Shown here: positions 7,910 to 16,222 of the stretch, piece after piece
How positions within the stretch are numbered: the stretch's first letter is position 1
Layout of the letters: every line of letters begins with the position of its first letter
Assembly: GCA_963676095.1 (NCBI GenBank)
Contig: OY781040.1
Location: 6,138,001 to 6,202,000 of the forward strand
Length of the DNA stretch: 64,000 nucleotides
Reading direction: 5' to 3'
From: G963676095 sp963676095
GTDB taxonomy: Bacteria; Bacteroidota; Bacteroidia; Bacteroidales; Prolixibacteraceae
Program-made: the position numbers and the translations under genes
The notes under the pieces: generated by a model
Told to the model about the DNA's origin: nothing
The model's database searches: none
Seen by the model: only the letters and a program-made list of their open reading frames with translations

Positions 7910-7921
7910 TGTGCGAACACG
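7908..7921. promoter_or_regulatory. LacI-type operator, site 2
   Basis: CGTGTGCGAACACG, the exact reverse complement of site 1 at 7818-7831. It sits at the predicted start of uxaE transcription, a position suited to direct repression. A repressor bound at both sites could loop the 90-base spacer. Confidence 0.75.
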
Positions 7922-7977
7922 GGAAAAGTTTCTGTGTATATAAATAATTAAGAATTAACCAATAATTTATCCGGCTT

Positions 7978-9225
7978 ATGGAATTAGGAAAATATAGCTT
8001 TGGAGTAGGCGACCGTTTTAGCCATGAAGGCGAGGCCCAGTTGAGGTCTATAATGAGAGCCAATCAAAAGGGGACCGGGATTACCCCTGTCTGGAATAAG
8101 TCTAACCGGGAACATAATATTGTTCATTCAGAACCGGCGGAGACCCGCAAGGAAGCAGATGCTGCTGTTAAGAACCTGGGCTGGAAAGGCGAATACCGGG
8201 TTGATGCAGATCACATCAACCTGGCTACTGTAGACCGTTTTATTTCAGTTTCTGACTTTTTTACACTTGATGTGGCTGCTTATATCGGTAATGAATCGAC
8301 AGCGGAGGACCAGGATGCATTTTTTTCCTCATGCCATGCCTTGGGAAGCAGGATTACTATTCCCGGAATAGAAGAACCTGTTGTCGTTACCGATAACCTG
8401 CTGAAAGAGATTTCAGGAAAATTTCTTGCAGCAATTAAAGAAGCAGGAAAGATTTACAGACACATTGAATCGGTAAAGGGAGCCGGTAATTTTATCACTG
8501 AAGTCTCGATGGACGAGGTGGAATCTCCCCAGACTCCGGTCGATATGCTCTTCATATTGAAGATGATTGCCGATGAAAAAATTCCGGCACAAACCATCGC
8601 CCCGAAATTTACAGGCCGTTTTAACAAAGGGGTCGATTATGTCGGCGATGTGAAACAGTTTAAAAAGGAATTCGAGGAGGATGTCCTGGTTATTGATTAT
8701 GCCGTTAAAAATTTTGGGCTTCCAAAGAACCTGAAACTTAGTGTCCACTCGGGCAGTGATAAGTTTACCATTTACCCGGTAATGGGAGAGATAATCAAAA
8801 AACACGATAAGGGGCTCCATGTAAAAACTGCCGGGACTACCTGGCTTGAAGAAGTGATTGGGCTGGCCCTTGCCGGAGGGAAGGGACTGGATGCAGCAAA
8901 ACATATTTATATGGAAGCACTGGGCAGAAAAGAAGAACTTTGCGGCCCGTACGCCGATGTTATTGATATTGACGAATCAAAACTGCCTTCAGTCGCAGAA
9001 ATCACAGGTTGGAGCAGTGAAAAGTTTGCCAACACATTGCGCCATATCCCAGGACATGCCGATTATAATTCGAATTTTCGTCAGCTGATCCATGTGGGGT
9101 ATAAGGTTGCTGCAGAAATGGGTAGTACTTATACCGGCTTACTGACAGAACATAGAGATATTATCGGAAACTGTGTGGAAGAAAATATTTATGAACGCCA
9201 CCTTAAAAGGCTTTTTAACCTTTAA
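7978..9225 (+). CDS. uxaE: tagaturonate epimerase
   Basis: Interconverts D-tagaturonate and D-fructuronate, allowing galacturonate to enter the glucuronate branch without altronate enzymes. A 415-residue protein of the UxaE family (Pfam PF16257), known from Thermotoga. Recognisable stretches are SFGVGDRFSHEGEAQL at 6-21, VDADHINLATVDRFI near 79-93, FTGRFNKGVDYVGD near 215-228 and the C-terminal HIPGHADYNSNFRQLIHVG. The ATG at 7978 is the only sensible start and follows the operator/promoter region by about 57 bases. It is first in the rightward operon with uxaC, kdgK, kdgA and the transporter. No uxaA, uxaB or uxuA is seen nearby, consistent with an epimerase-based route. Confidence 0.9.
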   Translation: MELGKYSFGVGDRFSHEGEAQLRSIMRANQKGTGITPVWNKSNREHNIVHSEPAETRKEADAAVKNLGWKGEYRVDADHINLATVDRFISVSDFFTLDVAAYIGNESTAEDQDAFFSSCHALGSRITIPGIEEPVVVTDNLLKEISGKFLAAIKEAGKIYRHIESVKGAGNFITEVSMDEVESPQTPVDMLFILKMIADEKIPAQTIAPKFTGRFNKGVDYVGDVKQFKKEFEEDVLVIDYAVKNFGLPKNLKLSVHSGSDKFTIYPVMGEIIKKHDKGLHVKTAGTTWLEEVIGLALAGGKGLDAAKHIYMEALGRKEELCGPYADVIDIDESKLPSVAEITGWSSEKFANTLRHIPGHADYNSNFRQLIHVGYKVAAEMGSTYTGLLTEHRDIIGNCVEENIYERHLKRLFNL

Positions 9226-9273
9226 TACCGAAAAATTTAATTTTTTAACTGGGAAATAGAGAATGAAACGAAT

Positions 9274-9325
9274 ATGGCAAAACTCAGGAATTTTGATACA
9301 CAGAGGTATGATTCAGTTTTGCCAT
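9274..9325 (+). promoter_or_regulatory. 11-bp inverted repeat with 30-base loop between uxaE and uxaC
   Basis: ATGGCAAAACT at 9274-9284 pairs exactly with AGTTTTGCCAT at 9315-9325. It falls in the uxaE-uxaC spacer, about 50 bases after the uxaE stop and 58 before the uxaC ATG. No T-run follows, so it is not a standard terminator; a stability or translation element is possible. Confidence 0.55.
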
Positions 9326-9383
9326 GGAGTTCTCCCGGAAACCGGGACAAGCTATGTGGCAATTAAAAACAAATTATAAACAG

Positions 9384-10784
9384 ATGAAAAAATTTATGGA
9401 TGAAAACTTTCTTCTGCAGACAGAAACTGCACAGAAGTTATATCATCAGCATGCTGCAAAAATGCCAATCTTTGACTACCACTGCCATATTAATCCCAAA
9501 GATATTGCAGAAGACAGGATGTTTAAAACGATAACAGAGATCTGGCTGTATGGCGACCATTACAAATGGCGGGCTATGCGTACCAATGGCGTTGACGAGC
9601 GCTTCTGCACGGGCGATGCGAGTGATTGGGAAAAATTCGAAAAATGGGCGGAGACTGTTCCCCATACGCTCAGGAACCCGCTCTATCATTGGACTCATCT
9701 CGAACTAAAGAGATTTTTTGGTGTTGACGAACTATTGAATCCGGCCAGTGCCCGGAAAATCTATGATGCCTGCAATGAGAGACTTTCCACGCCGGCATAT
9801 AGCTGCAGGAATATTATCCGGATGGCTAATGTAAAGACCATTTGTACTACAGACGATCCTGTGGATACGCTTGAGTATCATCAGCAAATACGGGAAGATG
9901 GTTTTGAAGTTTCCGTATTGCCTGCATGGCGTCCGGATAAGGCCATGATGGTCGAAGATCCGAAGTTTTTCAACGATTATATGGAAAAGCTGAGCGATGC
10001 GGGCGGTGTTGAAATTGAAACCTTTAACGATCTGATGGATGCACTAGATTCCCGTCACCAGTATTTTCACGATAATGGCTGCCGTTTGTCAGATCACGGG
10101 ATCGATACTGCATTTGCCGAAGATTATACAGAAGAAGAGGTAAACGTGATCTTTAAAAAGATACGGGGAGGAAGTTGCCTGACAAAAGAAGAAATTCTGA
10201 AATTCAAGTCGTGTATGTTATACGAGTTCGGGATCATGGACCATTCGAGAGGATGGACACAGCAGTTCCATATAGGAGCACTTCGCAACAACAACGCAAG
10301 ACTTTTCAAAAAACTGGGTCCGGATACCGGATTTGATTCTATCGGGGATATGCCGGTCGCTGTTCCCCTGGCAAAGTTGCTCGACAGGCTCGATCAGGAG
10401 AATAAACTCTGTAAAACAGTCCTTTATAACCTGAATCCGGCTGATAACGAGTTGTATGCTACGATGATCGGTAATTTTCAGGATGGATCGGTCCCCGGGA
10501 AAATCCAGTACGGTTCCGGCTGGTGGTTCCTCGATCAGAAAGATGGTATGGAACGTCAAATGAACGCCCTCTCAAATCTGGGCCTTCTGAGCCGTTTTGT
10601 AGGTATGCTTACTGATTCCAGAAGCTTCCTTTCCTATACCCGCCATGAATATTTCAGACGGACCTTGTGCAATTTGCTGGGAAGGGATGTCGAGAATGGA
10701 GAAATTCCGGCAGATATGGAACTTTTGGGCAATATGGTGGAAGATATCTGCTATAACAACGCGAAGAAATATTTTAATTTTTAA
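9384..10784 (+). CDS. uxaC: glucuronate/galacturonate isomerase
   Basis: Isomerises D-glucuronate to D-fructuronate and D-galacturonate to D-tagaturonate, the entry step of the pathway. The ATG at 9384 gives 466 residues, the usual family length; an upstream in-frame ATG at 9324 would add 20 residues that lie in an inverted repeat. The amidohydrolase-like motif FDYHCHINPKDIAEDR is at 30-45, TICTTDDP near 149-156 carries the conserved Asp pair, and GWTQQFHIGALRNNNAR lies in the second half. The end matches the family finish (NAKKYFNF). It follows uxaE and shares the same message or a local promoter. Confidence 0.95.
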   Translation: MKKFMDENFLLQTETAQKLYHQHAAKMPIFDYHCHINPKDIAEDRMFKTITEIWLYGDHYKWRAMRTNGVDERFCTGDASDWEKFEKWAETVPHTLRNPLYHWTHLELKRFFGVDELLNPASARKIYDACNERLSTPAYSCRNIIRMANVKTICTTDDPVDTLEYHQQIREDGFEVSVLPAWRPDKAMMVEDPKFFNDYMEKLSDAGGVEIETFNDLMDALDSRHQYFHDNGCRLSDHGIDTAFAEDYTEEEVNVIFKKIRGGSCLTKEEILKFKSCMLYEFGIMDHSRGWTQQFHIGALRNNNARLFKKLGPDTGFDSIGDMPVAVPLAKLLDRLDQENKLCKTVLYNLNPADNELYATMIGNFQDGSVPGKIQYGSGWWFLDQKDGMERQMNALSNLGLLSRFVGMLTDSRSFLSYTRHEYFRRTLCNLLGRDVENGEIPADMELLGNMVEDICYNNAKKYFNF

Positions 10785-10911
10785 CAGGATATTTACCGGG
10801 AAATATGTTTGTTAGTAAACAGATCCAACGGTCGTTTATCCTTTTCCTGAATTTTCCCCGGACCGGATTTATGACTACCGGAAAAAGTATGTGATTGACA
10901 TGAAATTATCT

Positions 10912-10941
10912 TTTGGAAACAGAAATAGATTTTTATTTTTG
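10912..10941 (+). promoter_or_regulatory. promoter of the kdgK-kdgA-exuT unit
   Basis: TTTG at 10912-10915, an 18-base spacer, then TATTTTTG at 10934-10941, a near-ideal Bacteroidota housekeeping promoter. The ATG of kdgK is 34 bases after the -7 box. Confidence 0.65.
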
Positions 10942-10953
10942 CAATCGATTGCA
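10940..10953. promoter_or_regulatory. perfect 14-bp palindromic operator at kdgK
   Basis: TGCAATCGATTGCA is a perfect palindrome with a central CG, as in LacI-family operators. It overlaps the last two bases of the -7 box and covers the predicted transcription start. Its sequence differs from the operators beside the window's LacI gene, so a second regulator encoded elsewhere probably binds it. Confidence 0.65.
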
Positions 10954-10975
10954 CAAAGATATTAATTTAATTAAG

Positions 10976-12013
10976 ATGAGTAATAAAGTTGTAACATTCG
11001 GAGAAATCATGTTGCGTCTTGCAACACCTGGATATTTACGTTTTTCGCAAACGGATACGCTTTCGGCCACCTTTGGCGGCGGTGAGGCAAATGTGGCGGT
11101 ATCGCTTGCTAATTATGGTATTCCAGTCGAGTTCGTTACCCGTGTTCCTAAGAACGACATTGGGCAGGCTTGCCTGATGGACCTGAGAAAATATGGGGTC
11201 GGTACCGGGAATATTGTTTTTGGAGGTGAACGCCTGGGAATTTATTTTCTGGAAACCGGAGCAGTAAGCAGGGGCAGCAAAGTGGTTTACGACCGCGCTT
11301 ATTCTTCAATTTCACAGATAGAACCAGGCATGATCGACTGGGACCAGGTTTTTGAAGGAGCAAAATGGTTTCATTGGACGGGTATCACGCCTGCAATTTC
11401 GCAAGGGGCAGCTGATGTTTGCCTTCAGGCTGTTAAAAAGGCAAATGAGAAGGGGATAACCGTTTCATGCGATCTCAATTTCAGGAAAAATCTTTGGAAA
11501 TACGGGAAAAAGGCAAGTGAGGTAATGCCTGCATTGGTCGAAGGAACTGATGTCGTACTTGGTAATGAGGAAGATGCAGAAATGGTACTGGGTATCAAAC
11601 CCGAAGGAGTTAATGTTACCGGGGGACATATTGAAGGGGCAGCCTATGAATCCGTCTCAAAACAGATTATGGCACGTTTCCCGAGATGTAAAAAGGTAAT
11701 TACAACCTTGCGCGGTTCGGTCAATGCTAACCATAATTCATGGGCCGGAGTGCTTTGGGATGGTAAAAAATTATATGAATCGCCAACTTATCAGATTACG
11801 CACATTGTTGACCGTGTTGGTGGCGGCGATTCATTCATGGGGGGCCTGATTTATGGTTTGCTTACCTATACCGGAAACGATCAGAAGGCGCTTAATTTTG
11901 CTGTTGCAGCTTCGTGCCTGAAACATACAATCTACGGTGATTATAACCAGGTTACTGTTGATGAAGTTGAGAAACTGATGGGAGGCGACGCTTCCGGACG
12001 TGTAGCCCGGTAA
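10976..12013 (+). CDS. kdgK: 2-dehydro-3-deoxygluconokinase
   Basis: Phosphorylates 2-keto-3-deoxygluconate (KDG) to KDPG. The ATG at 10976 (MSNKVVTFGEIMLRL) gives 345 residues. An upstream in-frame ATG at 10913 lies before the -7 box and is excluded. PfkB features: GGGEANVAVSLANYG near the N-terminus, the KDG-kinase lid VYDRAYSSI near 103-111, DLNFRKNLW and GNEEDAEMVLGI in the middle, and DRVGGGDSFMGG near 279-290 with the catalytic Asp. It starts its own promoter/operator block and is followed 44 bases later by kdgA. A second, divergent kinase of this family lies at 4640-5719. Confidence 0.93.
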   Translation: MSNKVVTFGEIMLRLATPGYLRFSQTDTLSATFGGGEANVAVSLANYGIPVEFVTRVPKNDIGQACLMDLRKYGVGTGNIVFGGERLGIYFLETGAVSRGSKVVYDRAYSSISQIEPGMIDWDQVFEGAKWFHWTGITPAISQGAADVCLQAVKKANEKGITVSCDLNFRKNLWKYGKKASEVMPALVEGTDVVLGNEEDAEMVLGIKPEGVNVTGGHIEGAAYESVSKQIMARFPRCKKVITTLRGSVNANHNSWAGVLWDGKKLYESPTYQITHIVDRVGGGDSFMGGLIYGLLTYTGNDQKALNFAVAASCLKHTIYGDYNQVTVDEVEKLMGGDASGRVAR

Positions 12014-12057
12014 TACGGGATCCTGGAAATTTTAAACCTGAAATTTTGAAATGATTT

Positions 12058-12726
12058 ATGGCTAGATTTACGAGAATAGAAGTTGCTTTAAAAATGAAGG
12101 AAACCGGAATTGTTCCGGTTTTCTACCACAAGGATACTGAAATATGCAAAGCGGTGCTGAAAGCTTGTTATGACGGGGGGATCCGCGTGTTTGAATTTAC
12201 AAACCGCGGCGATTTCGCTCACGAAGTGTTTGGCGAATTAAACAAGTGGGCCATTGGTGCGTGCCCGGAGATGATGCTTGGCGTTGGCTCTGTTGTTGAT
12301 GCTCCTACAGCGGCATTGTATATTCAGCTTGGGGCAAATTTTATAGTTTCCCCATTGATAGATGAAGATACTGCCCGCATTTGCAATAAGCGGAAAATAG
12401 CCTGGTGTCCGGGCTGTGGTTCAGTGACGGAGATAGGAAAAGCCCATGAACTGGGATGTGAGGTTGTAAAAATTTTCCCTGGTTCGCAGGTGGGGGGACC
12501 AAGTTTTGTCTCTGCAGTTAAAGGACCTATGCCTTATGCCAGCATAATGCCTACAGGAGGTGTTTCACCCGATGAAGCAAACCTGAGCGGTTGGTTCAAG
12601 GCAGGAGTTCATTGCGTGGGGATGGGATCGCAACTGTTCCCGAAGGAAGTTTTGGCAAAGAAAGAATGGTCTTATATTACAGAGAAGTGCAAGGAGGCGC
12701 TTGGTATTGTTCATAAAATGAGGTAG
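12058..12726 (+). CDS. kdgA: 2-keto-3-deoxy-6-phosphogluconate aldolase (KDPG/KHG aldolase)
   Basis: Cleaves KDPG to pyruvate and glyceraldehyde 3-phosphate, the last step of the uronate and Entner-Doudoroff routes. A 222-residue class I aldolase with catalytic Glu in FEFTNRG (about 46) and the Schiff-base Lys in VVKIFPGSQVGGP (about 138). PTGGVSPDEANL forms the phosphate-binding end of the barrel. Length and residues are normal for the family. It sits between kdgK and the transporter on the same strand. Confidence 0.94.
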   Translation: MARFTRIEVALKMKETGIVPVFYHKDTEICKAVLKACYDGGIRVFEFTNRGDFAHEVFGELNKWAIGACPEMMLGVGSVVDAPTAALYIQLGANFIVSPLIDEDTARICNKRKIAWCPGCGSVTEIGKAHELGCEVVKIFPGSQVGGPSFVSAVKGPMPYASIMPTGGVSPDEANLSGWFKAGVHCVGMGSQLFPKEVLAKKEWSYITEKCKEALGIVHKMR

Positions 12727-12773
12727 ATATTGACTTGAAAAGATAATTAAACCAATCAAAATTAAAAACTATT

Positions 12774-14237
12774 ATGTCTGTTAAAACAATCAACGAGAGA
12801 ATGACGAACTACCGATGGGTGATTGTTGGCATGTTGTTTATGGCAACAACTGTCAATTACCTGGACCGGCAGGTACTTTCTTTAACCTGGAAAGACTTCA
12901 TCGCGCCAGAATTCCACTGGACAAATACTGATTACGGGACAATCACTTCTTTGTTTTCCCTTTTTTATGCTATCAGCCTGTTGTTTGCAGGTCGTTTTGT
13001 CGATTGGCTTGATACGAAAAGAGGATACATGTGGGCTATTGGTGTATGGTCGGTAGGCGCTGTATTACATGCATTCTGTGGTATTGCCAGCTCTGGTATT
13101 ATTACAGGCCACTGGTTGGTAGGCTTTGCTGAAGCCCGCCAGTATATTGGAACTGTGGATAACGCAGCCCGGGTGCTGAATGTCAGCGTCACATTGTTCG
13201 TTCTTGCCCGTTTTGTTTTGGCACTGGGTGAAGCCGGAAACTTCCCTGCAGCAATTAAAACTACTGCCGAGTATTTCCCAAAGAAAGACCGGGCCTATGC
13301 TACCAGTATTTTTAATGCAGGAGCCACAGTCGGTGCTCTTGCTGCTCCGGTTACAATTCCGCTAATCGCTAAATACTGGGGCTGGGAATCGGCTTTTATT
13401 ATTATTGGTGTACTGGGATTTTTGTGGATGGGCTGGTGGCATTTCGGCTATAAAAAACCGGATAAACATCCGGGGGTCAATGAAATTGAGTTGGATTATA
13501 TAAACCAGGACCATGATGCAGAAAAAGAAAATGGAGAAGTCAACGAGGCAGCGGAAGGAAAGAAAATAAGCATCCTCAAGTGTCTCAGTTATAAACAAAC
13601 CTGGGCTTTTGCATTTGGTAAATTTATGACCGATGGCGTATGGTGGTTTTATCTGTTCTGGACGCCGGCATATTTAAGTTCAGTGTATGGACTTGAGTCT
13701 TCCGATCCGAAGGCCCAGCTTGGAATATTTGTTCTTTATGCGATTACACTTCTTTCTATTATCGGGGGATGGCTCCCTTCTTATTTCGTAGATAAGATGG
13801 GAATGCACCCTTATGCCGGGAGGATGAAATCGATGTTGATTTTTGCTTTCTTCCCGCTGTTGGCCTTAGTCGCGCAACCTCTCGGGCACCTAACGTTCTG
13901 GTTCCCGATTATCATTATCGGAATAGCCGGTGCTGCCCATCAGGCATGGTCAGCAAACATTTTTTCAACGGTGGGTGATATGTTTCCAAAAGCAGCTATT
14001 GCTACTGTTACCGGTATCGGTGGACTGGCAGGAGGTTTAGGCTCCGTCTTTATTAACAAAGGTTCGGGTGTATTATTTGATTTTGCCCGGAATACAGACA
14101 TGAAATTTATGGGGTTCAAAGGTATTGAGTCCGGATATTTTATTATCTTTTCAATTTGTGCCGTTGCTTATTTGATTGGCTGGATCGTTATGAAATTTCT
14201 TGTACCCAAGTACAAACCAATTACCGATCTGGTATAG
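12774..14237 (+). CDS. exuT: hexuronate MFS transporter (ACS family, ExuT-like)
   Basis: Inner-membrane proton symporter of the anion:cation symporter family, probably for glucuronate and galacturonate. 487 residues with about 12 hydrophobic segments. After a short cytosolic start comes RWVIVGMLFMATTVNYLDRQ, the ACS signature with the Asp-Arg pair, then GEAGNFPAAIKTTAEYFPK, the conserved central motif. A charged loop at about 235-262 (DHDAEKENGEVNEAAEGKK) separates the two halves. The segment GIASSGIITGHWLVGFAEARQYIG near 100-124 is a longer insertion between helices than in E. coli ExuT. It closes the rightward uronate unit and is followed directly by a terminator. Confidence 0.88.
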   Translation: MSVKTINERMTNYRWVIVGMLFMATTVNYLDRQVLSLTWKDFIAPEFHWTNTDYGTITSLFSLFYAISLLFAGRFVDWLDTKRGYMWAIGVWSVGAVLHAFCGIASSGIITGHWLVGFAEARQYIGTVDNAARVLNVSVTLFVLARFVLALGEAGNFPAAIKTTAEYFPKKDRAYATSIFNAGATVGALAAPVTIPLIAKYWGWESAFIIIGVLGFLWMGWWHFGYKKPDKHPGVNEIELDYINQDHDAEKENGEVNEAAEGKKISILKCLSYKQTWAFAFGKFMTDGVWWFYLFWTPAYLSSVYGLESSDPKAQLGIFVLYAITLLSIIGGWLPSYFVDKMGMHPYAGRMKSMLIFAFFPLLALVAQPLGHLTFWFPIIIIGIAGAAHQAWSANIFSTVGDMFPKAAIATVTGIGGLAGGLGSVFINKGSGVLFDFARNTDMKFMGFKGIESGYFIIFSICAVAYLIGWIVMKFLVPKYKPITDLV

Positions 14238-14247
14238 TCTCTATGCA

Positions 14248-14280
14248 TAAAAAAGGACCGTAAGATTGCGGTCTTTTTTA
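14248..14280 (+). terminator. terminator of the rightward uronate operon
   Basis: AAAAAAGGACCG, a 7-base loop, then CGGTC and six T. The A-tract before the stem pairs with the T-tract, so it may work in both directions. Confidence 0.8.
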
Positions 14281-14347
14281 TGTTTTAGATGTTTTTTAAT
14301 CACGAGAATAAAACAAATCAATGAGTGGAGTTAAAAAAGGATCATAA

Positions 14348-14830
14348 TCAATTGATTATAGAACTTTTCCAATAACCTCCTTTGTCAGAACCCAATCTTT
14401 TGATGATTTTGTCTTGTTTGAGTTTATTTAACTGGTATTCAATACCTTTTCTTGTGAGTCCGGTCTCTTCGGCAAGTTCGGAGGTCGTGATTCGTGGATT
14501 TTCAGCAAGAAGTCGTATTATTTTCTCCCTAGTTTTTAATGGGCGCCGTAAAATTACCGAAAACATACCTTGTATTTTAAATTCCGGAGCAGGAAGTCCT
14601 TTCTGAAGCATTGCATCTCTTATCCTTCCTATGCCGGATCCAATTTGTTCTACCATATCGATGCGTTCAAAAAGTCCAAAAACTAATGGGTTTCGGCTGT
14701 GACTTTTAGTTCCAAAATCAGATGGGGCGATTGCACTGACCAGACCTCCGGGATTCGTGATTTCTACCCGGTCTTCGAATAATTCTATCGTAATTCTTGC
14801 TCCTTTGTCATAGTAGTCTCTATGGGAAAG
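14348..14830 (-). pseudogene. AlbA/RecG-like (COG2865) gene, C-terminal fragment
   Basis: The reverse strand reads the C-terminal half of a COG2865 putative transcriptional regulator/ATPase: SHRDYYDKGARITIELFEDRV (HATPase-like HRDY segment), TNPGGL, FERIDMVEQIGSGIGRIRDAM, then a winged helix (ENPRITTSELAEETGLTRKGIEYQL). The matching N-terminal half lies at 18373-19215 on the same strand. The gene was cut between a Leu codon and the Ser of SHRDYY by the recombinase-trio element. An open frame continues upstream to an ATG at 14896, but those residues (EELYISQTFTYA) come from the element's inverted repeat, not from the gene. Not expected to be functional alone. Confidence 0.85.
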
Positions 14831-14834
14831 AGCG

Positions 14835-14862
14835 TATGTAAACGTCTGAGATATGTAAAGTT
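14835..14862. repeat. RIT left inverted repeat
   Basis: Starts TATGTAAACGT and ends AGATATGTAAAGTT. Inverted partner of the right-end repeat, 25 of 28 positions alike. TATGTAAA occurs twice within it, suggesting paired recombinase binding sites. Confidence 0.75.
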
Positions 14863-14975
14863 CTTCCATCATCAAGATATTAATGTAAAGATACACAATT
14901 CAATTTTAGTTGCGACTTTGCATAATACCCTTACATAATATTGTTGTATTTAGAGTATTCTAATTCAATAATATT

Positions 14976-16222
14976 ATGGAACAAGGCATTTTATCAGAAC
15001 TTCGGCTTCGTGTGGAAGCCATCTTCCAAACAAAGATGTACAAGGAAGCATGTATCAAGCGGTACAACCACACATGGGATCACTTATACGAGTACATGAA
15101 GACCAATGCCATAAAGTTCTATTCCCGTCAAACGGGAATGAACTTTCTGAATGAATGGCATCGGAACAAAAGTTTCAATGAACTGACACACCGCCAACAG
15201 GAAAGAGTCCGGCATGTTGAGGTTTTGACCAATGTATTGGAAACCGGCACGATCCGCCGTAATAGGCATGTCAACAAAGAGTTTGTGTTCGAAGGAGAAT
15301 TGGGGAAACCTTTTAACTGCTTTATTGAATCCGAATCCCATCGAAAAAAGGAGTCTTCTCTCACCCGTTACAAGGAAAGGATCAACAACCTATATCGGTT
15401 TTACAGGAAGAAGATCTCACTTTGGCAACCTTTGATGCGAAGCTTGCCCTAAAGTATATCGGAAAGTTAGACCGCGAGAAGAGCTCACCTGACCGCGACA
15501 ATATCGTTATGACCACGAGGGTGTTCTTCCGTTTTCTTTGCGACAATAAGCTACTAACAGACAATAATTCCGAGAAGTGGATGGCTCTGTTCAAAATAAA
15601 ATATGTAAGGGCAAAGAAAATCCCTTCAACATACACCAGGGAAGAAGTGGAAGCCATAATCGAATCAATAGACAAGTCTCATCCCCAAGGGAAGCGTGAT
15701 CACGCGATGATACTTCTTGCTGCCAGGTATGGACTGAGAGTTTCTGACATCAATGGATTGCGATTCTGTAATTTGGATTGGGAATGTAACAGGATAGTCT
15801 TGATACAACAGAAAACACAAAGGAAGGTGTCCCTGCCACTGTCGGAAGAGGTTGGCGGCGCAATTATCGAATATATCAAATTTGGGCGGCCTTCAGTTGA
15901 TCTTCCATACGTCTTCATTACCGCGCATGCCCCGTATAAGGAACTTGGAAGCAATACAATGACTGCAAGTATTGCTGATTATATGAGGGCTGCCGGAATC
16001 GACTCTACCAGAAAAAGGCATGGTCCTCATGCTCTCAGGCACAGCCTTGCAACCAATCTCCTCAAAGCAAACGAGCAGCTTCCTGTTATATCCGAGATTC
16101 TTGGGCATAAGAGCACTGATAGCACCATGACTTACCTTAGAGTAGATACCGATCTGTTGCGTCGATGTGCCCTTGATGTTCCCTTTGTTCCTTCAACTTT
16201 TTATGAAAAACTCTATGAGTGA
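14976..16222 (+). pseudogene. ritA: RIT tyrosine recombinase A, frameshifted
   Basis: First recombinase of the trio, about 415 residues if one frameshift is repaired. The first frame (from ATG 14976) encodes the N-terminal DNA-binding domain to about residue 142; a second frame carries the catalytic domain with RYGLRVSDINGL, HGPHALRHSLATNLL and LGHKSTDSTMTYLR, that is the Arg, His-Arg, His and Tyr set. The frames fit if one base is missing from the T4 run at 15399-15402, giving RFLQEEDLTLATFD. Either the element is inactive, or the shift is programmed, or it is a sequencing slip. The ritB start overlaps the end of this gene. Confidence 0.85.

Noticed and set aside
10913..10975. 21-codon N-terminal extension of kdgK
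   Set aside because: It would begin upstream of the -7 box and operator, so it could not be in the message from that promoter.
14831..14896. N-terminal extension of the COG2865 C-terminal fragment with its own ATG
   Set aside because: These codons fall in the RIT inverted repeat and do not match the family; the open frame is an accident of insertion.
14916..14938. CTTTGCATAA with TTACATAA as the left boundary of the RIT element
   Set aside because: The longer inverted repeat at 14835-14862 and the break point in the host gene both lie further out, so these are internal motifs.
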